Shown piece after piece: positions 1 to 8,716 of a DNA stretch of 64,000 nt. The DNA is taken from assembly GCF_014651135.1 (NCBI RefSeq), contig NZ_BMWH01000012.1:117341-181340 (forward strand). The letters run 5' to 3'. Made by a program: the position numbers and the translations under genes. The notes below the pieces were generated by a model that did not search any database, was not told the origin of the DNA, and was given only the letters and a program-made list of their open reading frames with translations. Origin of the DNA: Streptomyces echinoruber. GTDB lineage: Bacteria > Actinomycetota > Actinomycetes > Streptomycetales > Streptomycetaceae. The first letter of the stretch is position 1; each line of letters begins with the position of its first letter.

Positions 1-505
1 GCAGCCCAGCCAGCGCCAGCACCGCCGGCGGGCGCCGTCCGCGCCAGGCCAGCAGGGCCAGGAAGAGGGCCAGGCCGGAGACGACCGCCAGGTAGACGCG
101 GAGCGCGATGGTCGACGAGGTCAGGGCCGCCACCGGCAGCACCAGCAGCGAGACGCCGCGGGCGCGAGGCGCGCTGAAGGCGGTGGCGGGAGCGTGGTGG
201 CCGACCTGGCTGACGTAGATGACCTCGTCCCAGCCCAGGCCGAGGCGGGGCGGCACGAGAAGGAGCTGGGCGACGATGAACGCCGCCGCGGCCGCGGCCG
301 GCCACGGCCACCAGCGGCCTTCCGCGCGGAGTGCGGCCGGAACCCGTGCCTCGGGGGCGCGGGTGGCGGTCTCGAAGCCGGCGGTTTTGCCGGCGCCCGT
401 CGGCAGGGTGTCCGACGCGCCGGACGGGGCGGGACCGGACGGGGCGGGACCGGACGGGGTGGGACCGGACGGGGTGGGACCGGACGGATGGTGCTCTGGC
501 TCCAT
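1..505 (-). CDS. Membrane glycosyltransferase (family 39-like), C-terminus outside the window
   Basis: The reading frame opens at the ATG at 505 and stays open to base 1, giving 168 residues of a longer protein whose end lies left of the window. After a Pro/Ser/Gly-rich start there are hydrophobic helices (FIVAQLLLVPPRLGLG; VSLLVLPVAALTSST; VYLAVVSGLALFLALLA). Between helices 1 and 2 lies GWDEVIYVSQV, an acidic Asp-Glu pair in the first outer loop as in dolichyl-phosphate-mannose-type (GT39) enzymes, which use lipid-linked sugars at the membrane. The N-terminus carries the pentapeptide SGPTP/SGPAP four times, encoded by a 15-bp tandem repeat. The family call is by pattern; the substrate is unknown. 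Confidence 0.65.
   Translation of the reverse strand, partial: MEPEHHPSGPTPSGPTPSGPAPSGPAPSGASDTLPTGAGKTAGFETATRAPEARVPAALRAEGRWWPWPAAAAAAFIVAQLLLVPPRLGLGWDEVIYVSQVGHHAPATAFSAPRARGVSLLVLPVAALTSSTIALRVYLAVVSGLALFLALLAWRGRRPPAVLALAGL
421..480. repeat. 15-bp tandem repeat, four copies
   Basis: Four head-to-tail copies of CGGACGGGG(C/T)GGGAC followed by a partial fifth. They lie inside the partial membrane protein gene and encode (minus strand) GPAPS/GPTPS repeats in its N-terminal tail. The unit length is a multiple of 3, so copy-number change keeps the frame. Confidence 0.9.
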
Positions 506-811
506 CGGTGCTCTCCTCCCATGATCACCCCAGTCAAAGTGAGGGGTGGGAGCAGCGCATGCGGAGCGGGCAACAGCTGACCCGGAAGGGTGAAGGGCGG
601 CCGCGCGGGAGGTGGGGCCGGGGGCTGCCTCCTTTCGGTGTTCCGTCCCGGAACCGCCGCCCGGTGCCCTGCCGTCGGGCCGCGCCGGGAGGCGGTGGCC
701 CCGCCGGTGGGACGACGGGGCCACCGGGCGGTCAACCGCGCGGTGGACCACGCGCGGTCACGGCACGGCGGACCACGCGCGGCTCACGTGCGGTGGCTCA
801 CGCGCGGCGGC
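506..811. other. Gene-free stretch with cacgcgcgg repeats
   Basis: No credible gene. From about 740 to 825 the sequence is built of imperfect short repeats around CACGCGCGG / CTCACG(C/T)GCGG, which run into the 3' end of the MFS gene. The 505 start has no clear Shine-Dalgarno sequence. Confidence 0.5.
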
Positions 812-2098
812 TCACGCGCGCGGCCGGTCCCCGGGGCGGGCCGAGGCCGTGGCGCGCAGGACGGGATCGCTGCGCAGCCGCGTGAACGTCACGAGCAGGG
901 TGAGCGCCTGCACCAGGGCGCACCCGCCGATGACGTCGGCCAGGAGCGACGGCGGGGTGAGGGCGAGCAGGACGCCCGCCACGGGGAAGGGCAGCAGCAG
1001 GAGCAGGACGGTCAGGGACAGGGTCGTGCCGAAGGCCGCCGGCGGGATGACCAGCGAGCGCAGGGTGCGCAGGACCACGGTGAGCCCGCCGTCGGCCGCC
1101 ATGAAGAGGGCCACGAGAGCCGCGTAGCCGGTGTAGGACGGGGCCTGCGGCACGGCGAGGCAGGCGGCGGCCGCGACGGTCGCGCTGATGACGCCGACCC
1201 CCCACAGGCCCAGCCGGTCGAGGGCGAGCCGGCAGCAGGCGACCGCGACCAGCGTGGCGGCGGCGGCGACGGACCAGAGCGTGCCGACGGCGGCCGCGGA
1301 CCGCCCGAAGCGTTCCTCCACCAGGACGGGGCTCGCCGACTGCAGCAGGCCGAGCAGGAGATTGGAACAGGCCAGCCCGGCCACGAGCCGGCGCAGGGAC
1401 GGCAGGGAGCGCAGGGTGCGCCACCCCTCCCGCAGGCCCCCGCCCGGCCCCGGCCTCCCGTGGCGCGGACGCAGGGGAGTGGGCGGGGTTTGCAGGGCGA
1501 GACCGGCGGACAGGAAGGACAGCACGCTCAGGCACGCGAGCATGCGCGTCGGCCCGGTGAGCAGCAGGACGCCGCCGAGGGCCGGACCGACGAGGGTGGC
1601 CGTCTGGTCGATGCCGATGAGCACCGACTGCACCTTGTGGGACCGCCCGGAGAGCCGGCGGCTGACGACGGCGCCGACCGCCTCGTTGGCGATGAAGCCG
1701 AACTGTGTCAGGGCACCGGTGACGGCGGCCAGCGCCATGACGGTGACGGTCTCGGCCGTGCCCGGCGGCAGTGCGGCCAGCGCGGCGGCGCCGCCCGCCA
1801 CCAGCAGGGCGCGGGCCAGTGAGGCGAGGAAGCACACGATGGCCGCGCCGCTGCGGTCCACCAGGGCGCCGGCGAAGCCGAACGCGGCCACCCGGGGTAT
1901 CCACTCGAGCGCGAAGGCCAGGCCGGTCAGGGAGGCGGAACCGGTGGTGGCCAGCACGACGAGCGGCATGGCGTAGGTCGCCATGGAGTAGGCGAGCGCG
2001 TCGCAGGCGCGCGGCGCGTAGATCCGCCGGAACAGGCTGCCCGTGGGGACGGCCGCGTGCCGGCCGGCCGGCTCGGCCTCGTACAGGGAGACGGTCAC
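812..2098 (-). CDS. MFS transporter
   Basis: A 428-residue integral membrane protein with about 12 hydrophobic helices, normal length for a drug/siderophore-exporter-type MFS protein. It starts MTVSLYEAEPAG; the soluble N-terminus leads to the first helix (ALAYSMATYAMPLVVLATTG). The loop after helix 2 (GFAGALVDRSG) resembles motif A of the family, and VGPALGGVLLL is a typical helix 5 signature. Residues 205-220 form the Pro/Arg-rich central cytoplasmic loop. The overlapping 439-residue frame on the same strand is a shadow. Substrate unknown; no regulator gene adjoins it. Confidence 0.85.
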   Translation of the reverse strand: MTVSLYEAEPAGRHAAVPTGSLFRRIYAPRACDALAYSMATYAMPLVVLATTGSASLTGLAFALEWIPRVAAFGFAGALVDRSGAAIVCFLASLARALLVAGGAAALAALPPGTAETVTVMALAAVTGALTQFGFIANEAVGAVVSRRLSGRSHKVQSVLIGIDQTATLVGPALGGVLLLTGPTRMLACLSVLSFLSAGLALQTPPTPLRPRHGRPGPGGGLREGWRTLRSLPSLRRLVAGLACSNLLLGLLQSASPVLVEERFGRSAAAVGTLWSVAAAATLVAVACCRLALDRLGLWGVGVISATVAAAACLAVPQAPSYTGYAALVALFMAADGGLTVVLRTLRSLVIPPAAFGTTLSLTVLLLLLPFPVAGVLLALTPPSLLADVIGGCALVQALTLLVTFTRLRSDPVLRATASARPGDRPRA

Positions 2099-2351
2099 GA
2101 AGTCGGGGGTCTTTCACTGAGCGGAAGCACGAACGGACGGGCGAGGCGCCGGCGGCCGCTCACGCGGACGAGAACACTTCGGCCGTACCAGGCATGCGCA
2201 TGACGCAACGACGGGTCACGTGAACTCCGCTCGGAAACGGTGCCGGAGACAGGCAAAGGGAGCACCGGCAGGCCTTGTTGAGGCGTGGACTACGGCGCGG
2301 TAACAAGATAGCGGAAGAGTTGCGGTCCAACTGGGCCCGCACAGGCCGGAC

Positions 2352-2588
2352 TTGACGTTTCCGGGCGGTGACGTACGGCGACGGGTGGCGGTGGCCGGCG
2401 ACGTCTGCAACAAGGCCACCGCCGCCTTGAACCTGCGCCCCCGTACCGAGGTCGAGGCGTTCTTCGCCGGCTTCGAACCGATCGACCCCGGCCTGGTCCA
2501 GGTCCCGTTCTGGCGACCGGACACCCCACCGCCGCCGGGCTCCGAGGAGATCGGCTTCTACGGCGGCGTGGGACGCAAGGCCGGCTGA
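2352..2588 (+). pseudogene. C-terminal remnant of a DUF574 SAM-dependent methyltransferase
   Basis: The frame encodes NLRPRTEVEAFFAGFEPIDP followed by PGLVQVPFWRPD and the terminal YGGVGRKAG, the typical C-terminus of the actinobacterial SAM-dependent methyltransferase family PF04672. Full-length members have about 270 residues; the Rossmann domain with its glycine motif is missing here, and the 25 residues before the match are unrelated. A complete paralogue lies at 17088-17912. I infer a decayed gene of which about 60 codons remain. Confidence 0.7.
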
Positions 2589-2826
2589 GCGGCAGGGGGC
2601 CCGGCTGCGCGCAGGGCCGGCGGAACCCCGAGAGAGACCCGAGGCCCCTGCGCAGATCCCCGCACACGGGATGCCGACGAAGCGACGTCCCGGTCACCAG
2701 CCGCAAACGGCGGTGATTTTCCGGCGAGTTCCACCACGCCAAGACGGTGGGCAGCTTCTTTCGGACGTCTCATCGCCGTCCGTACAATCGCCCCATCGCC
2801 GGCGGGCGACAAAGGAATGGGGGCAG

Positions 2827-3372
2827 ATGCAGGTCGACGACCTCCTGTGGGAGGCCAACATGCCGTCCGCCGAGCGACCCTGGTCACGCTGGTTGAAGGG
2901 AGCTGCCGGCACGGCCGGATTCGCCGCCCTGGCGCTCCTGGTCACCGCGGGCAACGGCGGCGTCGACGGTGTCCTCTTCCGTATCGCCCTGTGCGGTACG
3001 GCGCTCGCCTTCGTGATCTGGGCTGTTCTCCTCGTCCGTGACTTCAGGTCGCTGGTCGACGTGCGGGTGGTCGGTGGCGAAAATCCACAACTGCGGATGA
3101 CAACCACCGCAGGACGCATCGTGACACGCGCGGCGGAGGACGTGACCCGGGTGGAACTGGTTTTCACCCCATGGCCGGAGGAGTCGATCGGCAGCGACGG
3201 CCAGTTGAGGCTGGAGCTGAAGTTTCGTCGAGGCGTCCTGGGCCGCCGCGGTCGGTGGTGCGGCACGACGACCGAGGAGATACGGCGGACCATGGACTTG
3301 TGGCAGCGCGTGTGTCCTGCCGCCACCGTGACGAAGACCGTCCGGCTGATGACGCCGGGGACCGGGGACTAG
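2827..3372 (+). CDS. Hypothetical membrane protein with two helices
   Basis: The ATG at 2827 follows a purine-rich AAAGGAATGGGGG stretch; the frame is open further upstream but without a better site. The 181-residue product has a short soluble start, two helices (TAGFAALALLVTAG and LFRIALCGTALAFVIWAVLL, about residues 27-42 and 52-72) and a soluble C-terminal domain of about 105 residues that begins after RDFRSLVDVRVVGG, rich in beta-strand-like stretches and resembling membrane-attached PH-like domains. I do not recognise the family. An ATG 33 bp downstream (MPSAERPW) is an alternative start. Confidence 0.7.
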   Translation: MQVDDLLWEANMPSAERPWSRWLKGAAGTAGFAALALLVTAGNGGVDGVLFRIALCGTALAFVIWAVLLVRDFRSLVDVRVVGGENPQLRMTTTAGRIVTRAAEDVTRVELVFTPWPEESIGSDGQLRLELKFRRGVLGRRGRWCGTTTEEIRRTMDLWQRVCPAATVTKTVRLMTPGTGD

Positions 3373-3828
3373 CCAGGACCGTGATCTGCCCGGCCGGGCG
3401 GCTTCACGCACACCCCGCTGGTACGGCACGCCTTGGTGGAAGGTCGCGGAGGAGAAACCATCTGCTGCGTTGTCCTCGTCGGGTCACTGTCGGGCCACTG
3501 TCGGGCCATTGTCGGGTCACTGTCGGGTCACTGCCTCGGAAGCCCCCGGGTCTCACCGCAGGTCCACGGGTGACGTCAGGACAAGCCGCCTCGCGAACTC
3601 GGTCGGACGATGACTCCCGCAGTCACGTCGAAACGACTCCCGCGTTCGAGTGCAGAGCCACGTGCAGCCTGGCCAACTGGCCAACCTGTGCGATCACAGC
3701 AGTGCACCGTGACTTTCATGCGCCGTCTTCATGACCATCTGTCTCTCGTGTTCTCCCTCGTACCCAGCCCGGGTATCTCTTCCTGACGCTTGTGAGAATC
3801 CATTCGTTGGACGGTTGGGGAGGGCCCT
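3373..3828. other. Gene-free stretch with an 11-bp tandem array
   Basis: No supported gene. The notable content is the 11-bp tandem repeat at 3480-3534. The right part (3700-3828) is less G+C-rich than its surroundings and may hold the promoter of the next gene. Confidence 0.5.
3480..3534. repeat. 11-bp tandem repeat, five copies
   Basis: Five consecutive units of CGGG(T/C)CA(C/T)TGT with no spacing; the last ends in C. The 11-bp period is one helical turn, so the repeated face would be presented on one side of the DNA. Confidence 0.9.
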
Positions 3829-4452
3829 GTGAACGCAGCCTCTGCCGGGGTGGTCGTCGCGCTGTCCTTGACCCTGTGGGACCTGCTGCGCATCTGGCGA
3901 CACGACCCGCCGCGCTGGATCGACCGGCTGAGCCTGGCGTTCTGGGGCACGGCGAGTGTGGTCGCAGCCGAGCGCTGGGCCCCGGGTTGGCCGGCGGCCG
4001 TGGCATGGGTGGTCGCCGGACTGTGCATGCTGGGCGCTGCCGTGGCCGTTGCCATCCAGGCGTTGACCCGTCCCATCCCGGTGGTCGACAAGCGGCACCT
4101 GCGGCAGCAACTGCTCGCGGCCTGTGGGCCCGACGGCCCCGAGACGACCACGGTGGGAGTCTCGAGCACCGGGTTCGTCGCCGTCCGCATGACCGGCCGA
4201 CGGCCTCGTGTCCTGGCCGCCCGGCTGGATCGTGGCTGCCCGTTCTGCTTGGTGGAGGAGGTCCTGACCGACGTCGGCCAGGACGCCGAGCGCGCCATCG
4301 AGCGGTATCGCAGCGAACGGTCCAGCGGGGTCAACGCAATGGCCGTGCTGACCCGTACTGCGACGGACACCTGCCGGCGAGCCGAAATCCTCCCCATGAC
4401 AGGCAATCGCAAACCCTTCCGGGCTGCTTGCTCCACCCACGCCCTGCCCTGA
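3829..4452 (+). CDS. Hypothetical membrane protein
   Basis: Starts at GTG 3829 behind the Shine-Dalgarno-like GGGGAGGG and encodes 207 residues. Three hydrophobic segments cover about residues 6-20, 33-48 and 52-75, followed by a soluble domain of about 120 residues containing CPFCLVEEVLTDVGQDAERA with a CxxC pair. No family recognised. An in-frame short duplication lies just downstream of its stop. Confidence 0.65.
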   Translation: MNAASAGVVVALSLTLWDLLRIWRHDPPRWIDRLSLAFWGTASVVAAERWAPGWPAAVAWVVAGLCMLGAAVAVAIQALTRPIPVVDKRHLRQQLLAACGPDGPETTTVGVSSTGFVAVRMTGRRPRVLAARLDRGCPFCLVEEVLTDVGQDAERAIERYRSERSSGVNAMAVLTRTATDTCRRAEILPMTGNRKPFRAACSTHALP

Positions 4453-4777
4453 TGCCCGGGTGGTGCGGGAACGGCAGATGCCGCTGAATCCCCTGGTTCC
4501 AGCTGAATCCCCTGGTTCCAGAGGCGCGTTGGACGATTGCCCTGTCGATTGCACGAGGTGGCGGCATGCAAGAGCGAAGCTGAAGCCGACGCGATGGGCC
4601 GGGCCCAACGCCACCGGTCATCAGTCGCGTCCGGACGGGGCTTGCGCCGCGGTTCTCGGTCCCGGCGAAGCCCCGGCGCGGCCGGCGGGGTTCGACCCGG
4701 CCGAGACGCCGGACCGGGCCGGGCGACGACCGGCCCCGCGGCTCGCGGGCGTGCCGCGGGGCGGCGGGCGGGGAGCG
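4453..4777. other. Gene-free stretch between convergent genes
   Basis: Separates the plus-strand membrane protein gene from the minus-strand gene ending at 4778. Contains the 19-bp duplication at 4483-4520; no clear terminator hairpin was found. Confidence 0.45.
4483..4520. repeat. Perfect 19-bp tandem duplication
   Basis: GCTGAATCCCCTGGTTCCA occurs twice with no spacer (4483-4501 and 4502-4520), 30 bp after the upstream gene's stop. Confidence 0.95.
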
Positions 4778-5311
4778 TCAGCGTTCCCGCTTCGGGAACA
4801 GCGTGTAGCTGCCGGCGATCACCACGTTGATGCCGATCACCCACAGCATGCGTATCTGCCAGGCCCGGAGCGATCCGGTGTCGCCGTCGTCGCCGACGTA
4901 CCAGACGGCGGACTGGAGCAGGGCGAGAGCGACCAGGGAGGCGAGGATCCAGCGGCCCGCGACCTTCCATTCGTGCACGGCGCGGGCCGTGCCGTACCGC
5001 GGTGGCTTCGCCGGGGGCGGGCCGCCGGCGAAGCGGTGGGCGACCCGGGCGTCGGCCCACCTGACCGTGGCGGGGCCGAGGCCGACCGTGAACCCGATGT
5101 AGACGGCGGCCAGGCCGTGCCGCCAGTCGGGTTCGGCGCCGTTCCTCAGGTCGATCGCCGTCACGGCGAAGAGCACGACCTCCAGCAGCGGCTCGCACAG
5201 GAGCAGCGCGAGACTGGTGCGGGGCATCCGCAGGACGTAGCGGAAGGCCAACCCGGCCGCCAGCAGCACCCAGAACGCCACCTCGCACGTGAGGACCCAC
5301 CCGACGACCAC
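4778..5311 (-). CDS. Hypothetical integral membrane protein
   Basis: The likely start is the GTG at 5311, six bases after AAGGGAG; the frame is open upstream to 5578 but that part is Arg/Pro-rich and reads as non-coding. The 177-residue product (VVVGWVLTCEVAFWVLLAAG) has about five helices, with a soluble loop near residue 85-115, and ends KRER after a helix (MLWVIGINVVIAGSYTLF). It is divergent from the histidine kinase gene that starts 160 bp away. Neither family nor function is recognised. Confidence 0.75.
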   Translation of the reverse strand: MVVGWVLTCEVAFWVLLAAGLAFRYVLRMPRTSLALLLCEPLLEVVLFAVTAIDLRNGAEPDWRHGLAAVYIGFTVGLGPATVRWADARVAHRFAGGPPPAKPPRYGTARAVHEWKVAGRWILASLVALALLQSAVWYVGDDGDTGSLRAWQIRMLWVIGINVVIAGSYTLFPKRER

Positions 5312-5472
5312 GATCCGCTCCCTTCGCTCACCCCTCCAGGCTCGCCGGAGACCCCGCCGCTTTCCTCGTCGGCGCGGACGAACCCGCCGCGGGCCGCCGT
5401 AAGCGAAAGTCGCAGTCCGGGACCCTCCCGCAGGAGCAGGCGGAGCCGCCGCGGGCCGTGTTGGATGGGGGC

Positions 5473-6741
5473 ATGGCCCTCGTCCTCCCCCGTCCCCACC
5501 GCGACGACGTGCGGATCGCCGCGGGCGGGCTGCTCGGCGGAGTGGTGCTGTGGGCCCTCGGGATCCATCCGCGGGCATCCTCGGGCGACCTGGTGCTGTG
5601 GCAGGCGCCCTGGGCTCCGCTGGTGCCGCTGGCGGTGACCGCGGCCTGCGAGCTGCTGCGCCGCGTCCTGCCGCGCACCGGGCTGCTGGTCGGCACCGCC
5701 GCGCTGGTGCTGGACACGCTGACCCTGGGCAGCATCGTCACCGTGGTGCTGTACACCGACCTGGTGTACGCGGCGGTGCTGTACGGTTCCCCCGCCACCG
5801 CCCGCCGCATCCCGTGGATCACCGGGCTGCTCACCGTGCTCGGCGGAGTGGTGCCCGCCGCCCTGTGGCGCGATCCGCAGGGCCTGCTGATCGGCGTGGG
5901 CGTCGGTGTGGTCGCGTTCGCGCCCGCCGCCACCGGCGCGCTCGTCCGCAACCACCGCGACGCCGCCGAGGCCGCCCGGCTGCGCGCCGAACAGACCGCG
6001 CTGCTGGCCGAGATGGACCGCGCCCAGGCGGTCACCGCCGAACGTGCCCGAGTGGCGAGGGAGTTGCACGACATGGTCGCCAACCACCTGTCCGCGATCG
6101 CCATCCACTCCACCGCGGCACTGTCCCTCGACGACCCCGGGACCGCCCGGGACGCCCTCGCCGTGATCCGGCAGAACAGTGTCGAGGGGCTGGCCGAGAT
6201 GCGGCGGCTGATCGGCATCCTGCGGGACAGCGCCGGCGACCTGGAACCCACGGCCACCCCCACCCTCGGCGGCCTGCCCGCCCTGGTCGAGGGCTTCCGC
6301 GCCCACGGTCTCGACGTCCGCCTCGACGCCGACGCCGAGACCTGCCCCGGCACCGGACCGGACGGCCACCCCGGAACCGGACCGGACGGCCATCTCGGCA
6401 CCGGACCGGACGCCCGCCCCGGCAGCGGCCGGGACCGTGTGCCCGCGCCCGTCGAACTGGCCGCCTACCGGATCGTGCAGGAGTCGCTGACCAACGCGCT
6501 GAAGCACGCGGCCGAGGGCCCCGTGCGGGTCGTCCTGGAGCGGGCCGACGGTGCCCTGCACCTGCGGGTGACCAGCCCGTACGGTCCCAACGGCGGTCCG
6601 CGCGCCCCCGGTTCGGGTGCCGGCCTCACCGGGATGCGGGAGCGGGCGGCCCTGCTCGGCGGCAGTTTCCGGGCCGGCCCCGAAGACGGTCTGTGGACGG
6701 TGCGCGCCACGCTTCCGCTCGGTGGGGGAGAGCCACAATGA
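5473..6741 (+). CDS. NarL-type sensor histidine kinase
   Basis: 422 residues from the ATG at 5473, which follows GGATGGGGGC; a GTG 15 bp upstream is possible. Helices fill roughly residues 1-160, then a short coiled region leads to the HisKA_3 dimerisation/phosphoacceptor box ERARVARELHDMVANH with His199. The ATPase domain shows NALKHA (N box) and GAGLTGMRERAALLGG (G box). A linker in the ATPase part carries three copies of an 8-residue GTGPDGHP-type unit. The response-regulator gene follows 128 bp downstream, so the pair should form one two-component system; the stimulus is unknown. Confidence 0.9.
   Translation: MALVLPRPHRDDVRIAAGGLLGGVVLWALGIHPRASSGDLVLWQAPWAPLVPLAVTAACELLRRVLPRTGLLVGTAALVLDTLTLGSIVTVVLYTDLVYAAVLYGSPATARRIPWITGLLTVLGGVVPAALWRDPQGLLIGVGVGVVAFAPAATGALVRNHRDAAEAARLRAEQTALLAEMDRAQAVTAERARVARELHDMVANHLSAIAIHSTAALSLDDPGTARDALAVIRQNSVEGLAEMRRLIGILRDSAGDLEPTATPTLGGLPALVEGFRAHGLDVRLDADAETCPGTGPDGHPGTGPDGHLGTGPDARPGSGRDRVPAPVELAAYRIVQESLTNALKHAAEGPVRVVLERADGALHLRVTSPYGPNGGPRAPGSGAGLTGMRERAALLGGSFRAGPEDGLWTVRATLPLGGGEPQ
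6345..6416. repeat. 24-bp in-frame tandem repeat, three copies
   Basis: Three units starting CCCCGG(C/A)ACCGGACCGGAC sit inside the histidine kinase gene and encode GTGPDGHP-like octapeptides between the phosphoacceptor and ATPase motifs. Linker length can therefore vary without breaking the frame. Confidence 0.85.
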
Positions 6742-6869
6742 TCGTGTCGGGCCGCCTGCCCGACCGGCGGGGCGGGGGCGAGGAGCCGTTCGCCGCGCGG
6801 CGTCGCCCACCGCGCCCCGCCGGCCGCACCCGGTCCTTTTCGGGCCGCCGACATACCCGGGAACCCCGC

Positions 6870-7514
6870 ATGATCCGAGTCCTGGTCGCCGAGGACCAGT
6901 CCGCCGTCCGCGCCGGTCTGGTGCTCATCCTGAACAGCGCCCCCGACATCGAGGTGGCCGGTGAGGCGGCGGACGGGGAACGGGCGGTGGAGCTGGCCCG
7001 GGAGCTGCGGCCCGACGTGGTGCTGATGGACGTGCAGATGCCGCGTCTGGACGGAGTGTCGGCGACCCGGCGGATCGTCGCGGAGCGGCTCGCGGACGTA
7101 CTCGTGCTGACCACCTTCGACCTGGACGAGTACGTGTTCGGCGCGCTGCGGGCGGGCGCGGCCGGGTTCCTGCTGAAGAACACGGAGGCCGGGGACCTGC
7201 TGACGGCGGTGCGGACGGTGGCGCGCGGGGAGGGGATCGTCGCGCCGGCCGTGACCCGGCGGCTGATCGCCGAGTTCGCCGCGGCACCGGCGCGGGGGGC
7301 GAAGGCCGACCCGGCCGTGCTGGACGGCCTCACCCGGCGGGAGCGGGAGGTGCTGTCCTGCATCGGCGCGGGGCTGTCCAACGCGGAGATCGCCGAGCGG
7401 CTGGAGATGGCGGAGGGCACCGTGAAGACACACGTCAGCCGCCTCCTGAACAAGCTGGAGCTGAGCAGCCGGGTCCAAGCGGCCATGCTGGCACGGGAGT
7501 TGGGGGTTCAGTAG
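6870..7514 (+). CDS. NarL/LuxR-family response regulator
   Basis: 214 residues from ATG 6870. The receiver domain shows the acidic pair (VAEDQ), the phosphorylation site LMDVQMPRLDG with Asp54, the switch Thr (VLTTF) and the Lys of FLLKN. The C-terminal LuxR-type helix-turn-helix reads LTRREREVLSCIGAGLSNAE and GTVKTHVSRLLNKL. It sits just behind the histidine kinase gene and is its expected partner. The 654-residue frame that covers both genes is a shadow outside this part. Confidence 0.92.
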   Translation: MIRVLVAEDQSAVRAGLVLILNSAPDIEVAGEAADGERAVELARELRPDVVLMDVQMPRLDGVSATRRIVAERLADVLVLTTFDLDEYVFGALRAGAAGFLLKNTEAGDLLTAVRTVARGEGIVAPAVTRRLIAEFAAAPARGAKADPAVLDGLTRREREVLSCIGAGLSNAEIAERLEMAEGTVKTHVSRLLNKLELSSRVQAAMLARELGVQ

Positions 7515-7587
7515 GGAGCGCTCGGCCGTCCGCCCGCCGGGGGCGCGCCCGTGTGACGGGAGGCGGCGGGTGCCTTTGACGGGATGC

Positions 7588-7870
7588 GGTGGGTGCCTCG
7601 TCGCCCTCGCCGCGACCACCTGCGTCCTCAGCGTCTTCGACACCGACCTGATCATCGACAGAAACCTGATCGCCGTCGTCCTGCCGCTCGCCCTCTTCCA
7701 CGGCCTCACCCCGCTGCGGCTGCTGGGCCAAGATCATGCAGTGCCCGCTGCGGGACGTGGCGAAGCCCCGCCCGCTCGGCGAGGTCACCGCACCGACCGA
7801 CTCGTCGGTCGTGGCGGACATCCGCGAGCGGCTGCCCGCGGGCGGTGCGACGGGGGAAGAGGAGACGTAG
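7588..7870 (+). pseudogene. Possible relic of an unknown gene in two frames
   Basis: From about 7588 a frame reads LSVFDTDLIIDRNLIAVVLP with third positions almost all G/C; at about 7730 the coding character jumps to another frame (KIMQCPLRDVAKPRPLGEV ... ADIRERLPAGGATGEEET, stop at 7868). Neither has a credible start. I infer a frameshifted or deleted gene; product not recognised. Confidence 0.3.
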
Positions 7871-7939
7871 ACCCGGGGCGGCCCGTCGGGCCGGCCGCAT
7901 CCGCTGCGGTGCCGCCCTGCCCGGTGGGCGCGTAGCGGT

Positions 7940-7991
7940 GCGATGGGGACCGGTGCGGTGGGGACCGGTGCGGTGGGGACCGGTGCGGTGG
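7940..7991. repeat. 15-bp tandem repeat, three full copies
   Basis: Units GCG(A/G)TGGGGACCGGT at 7940, 7955 and 7970, then a degenerate fourth. Same period and similar GGGACCGG core as the coding repeat at 421-480, but here outside any supported gene. Confidence 0.85.
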
Positions 7992-8077
7992 GACGCCGGT
8001 AGTGCCGGCGCGATCTCGAGGGTGTGTTCGCGGCGCCGGGGGAACGGCGTGTCCGGTGGCCAGGGCGGGCAGGGGTG

Positions 8078-8640
8078 TCAGAGGGCGCGGACGACACGGG
8101 CCGGGTTGCCGACGGCGACGACGCCTGCGGGTACGTCCTTGGTGACGACGGCGCCGGCCCCGATGACGGAGTCGTCCCCGACGGTCACGCCGGGCAGGAC
8201 GACGGCGCCGCCGATCCAGATGTTGTCGCCGAGGGTGACGGGCTCGCGGCCTCCAGCTTGTCGCGGCGGGGTCGCGGGTCGAGAGGGTGGGCGGCGTCGA
8301 CGTCCTCGGCGTAGGCGGCTAGGGGCTGTCGTTTGGATCACGCCGCAGACGCGGGGCCTGGCACGCGCATCTGCGGCGTTGCCGTCGGTTGCCGACGCTC
8401 CGCGTCGACGCCCTCCTCCGCCTTGCAGCTGCACGCACCAGGCCCCGCTCACCGGCACCGATCAGGCACCGTCGGCATCCTGCGCCCTGATCCAAACGAC
8501 AGCCCCTGGTAGCGGGCGGCCAGGCGCACGGCCCGCTGCCGGCGTCGGGCGAGCTCGGGGTCGTCGGCGATGCAGGGATCGCCCGCGAGCATGCGCTCCA
8601 GGTTCGTGCGCGGGTCGTCCGCGAAGCAGCCCCTCGCCAT
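8078..8640 (-). pseudogene. Maltose/nodulation-type sugar O-acetyltransferase, interrupted and frameshifted
   Basis: The N-terminal part (MARGCFADDPRTNLERMLAG ... ADDPELARRRQRAVRLAARY) and the C-terminal left-handed-helix hexapeptide part (VTLGDNIWIGGAVVLPGVTV ... IGAGAVVTKDVPAGVVAVGN) belong to one MaaA/NodL-like gene, normally about 185-200 residues. The two are split by a 187-bp element with perfect 20-bp inverted ends (8321-8507). Beyond the element, AAYAEDVDAAHPLDPRPRRD is joined with part of the middle domain missing, and one base is lost near LEAA before REPVTLG. Insertion, deletion and frameshift together make a dead gene. Confidence 0.8.
8321..8507. mobile_element. MITE-like element with 20-bp terminal inverted repeats
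   Basis: The left end AGGGGCTGTCGTTTGGATCA (8321-8340) is repeated perfectly inverted at 8488-8507; similarity continues imperfectly about 8 bp inward. The 187-bp body holds no transposase frame. It interrupts an acetyltransferase gene, which proves insertion. No target duplication longer than 2-3 bp is evident. The ends look like those of an IS5-type element, from which it may be derived. Confidence 0.8.
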
Positions 8641-8716
8641 GTGTACGAACGTACTCTCCAGGGCGCGGGGCAGCCGGCTCCGGAGGCGGTCGTGGCCGGG
8701 CGCCGCCCGCGGGGCG

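Larger units (their letters stand above)
7515..8077. other. Mostly gene-free stretch with relic frames and a 15-bp repeat
   Basis: Contains two short G/C3-biased frames (see relic at 7588-7870) and a 15-bp tandem repeat at 7940-7991. No intact gene. Confidence 0.5.
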
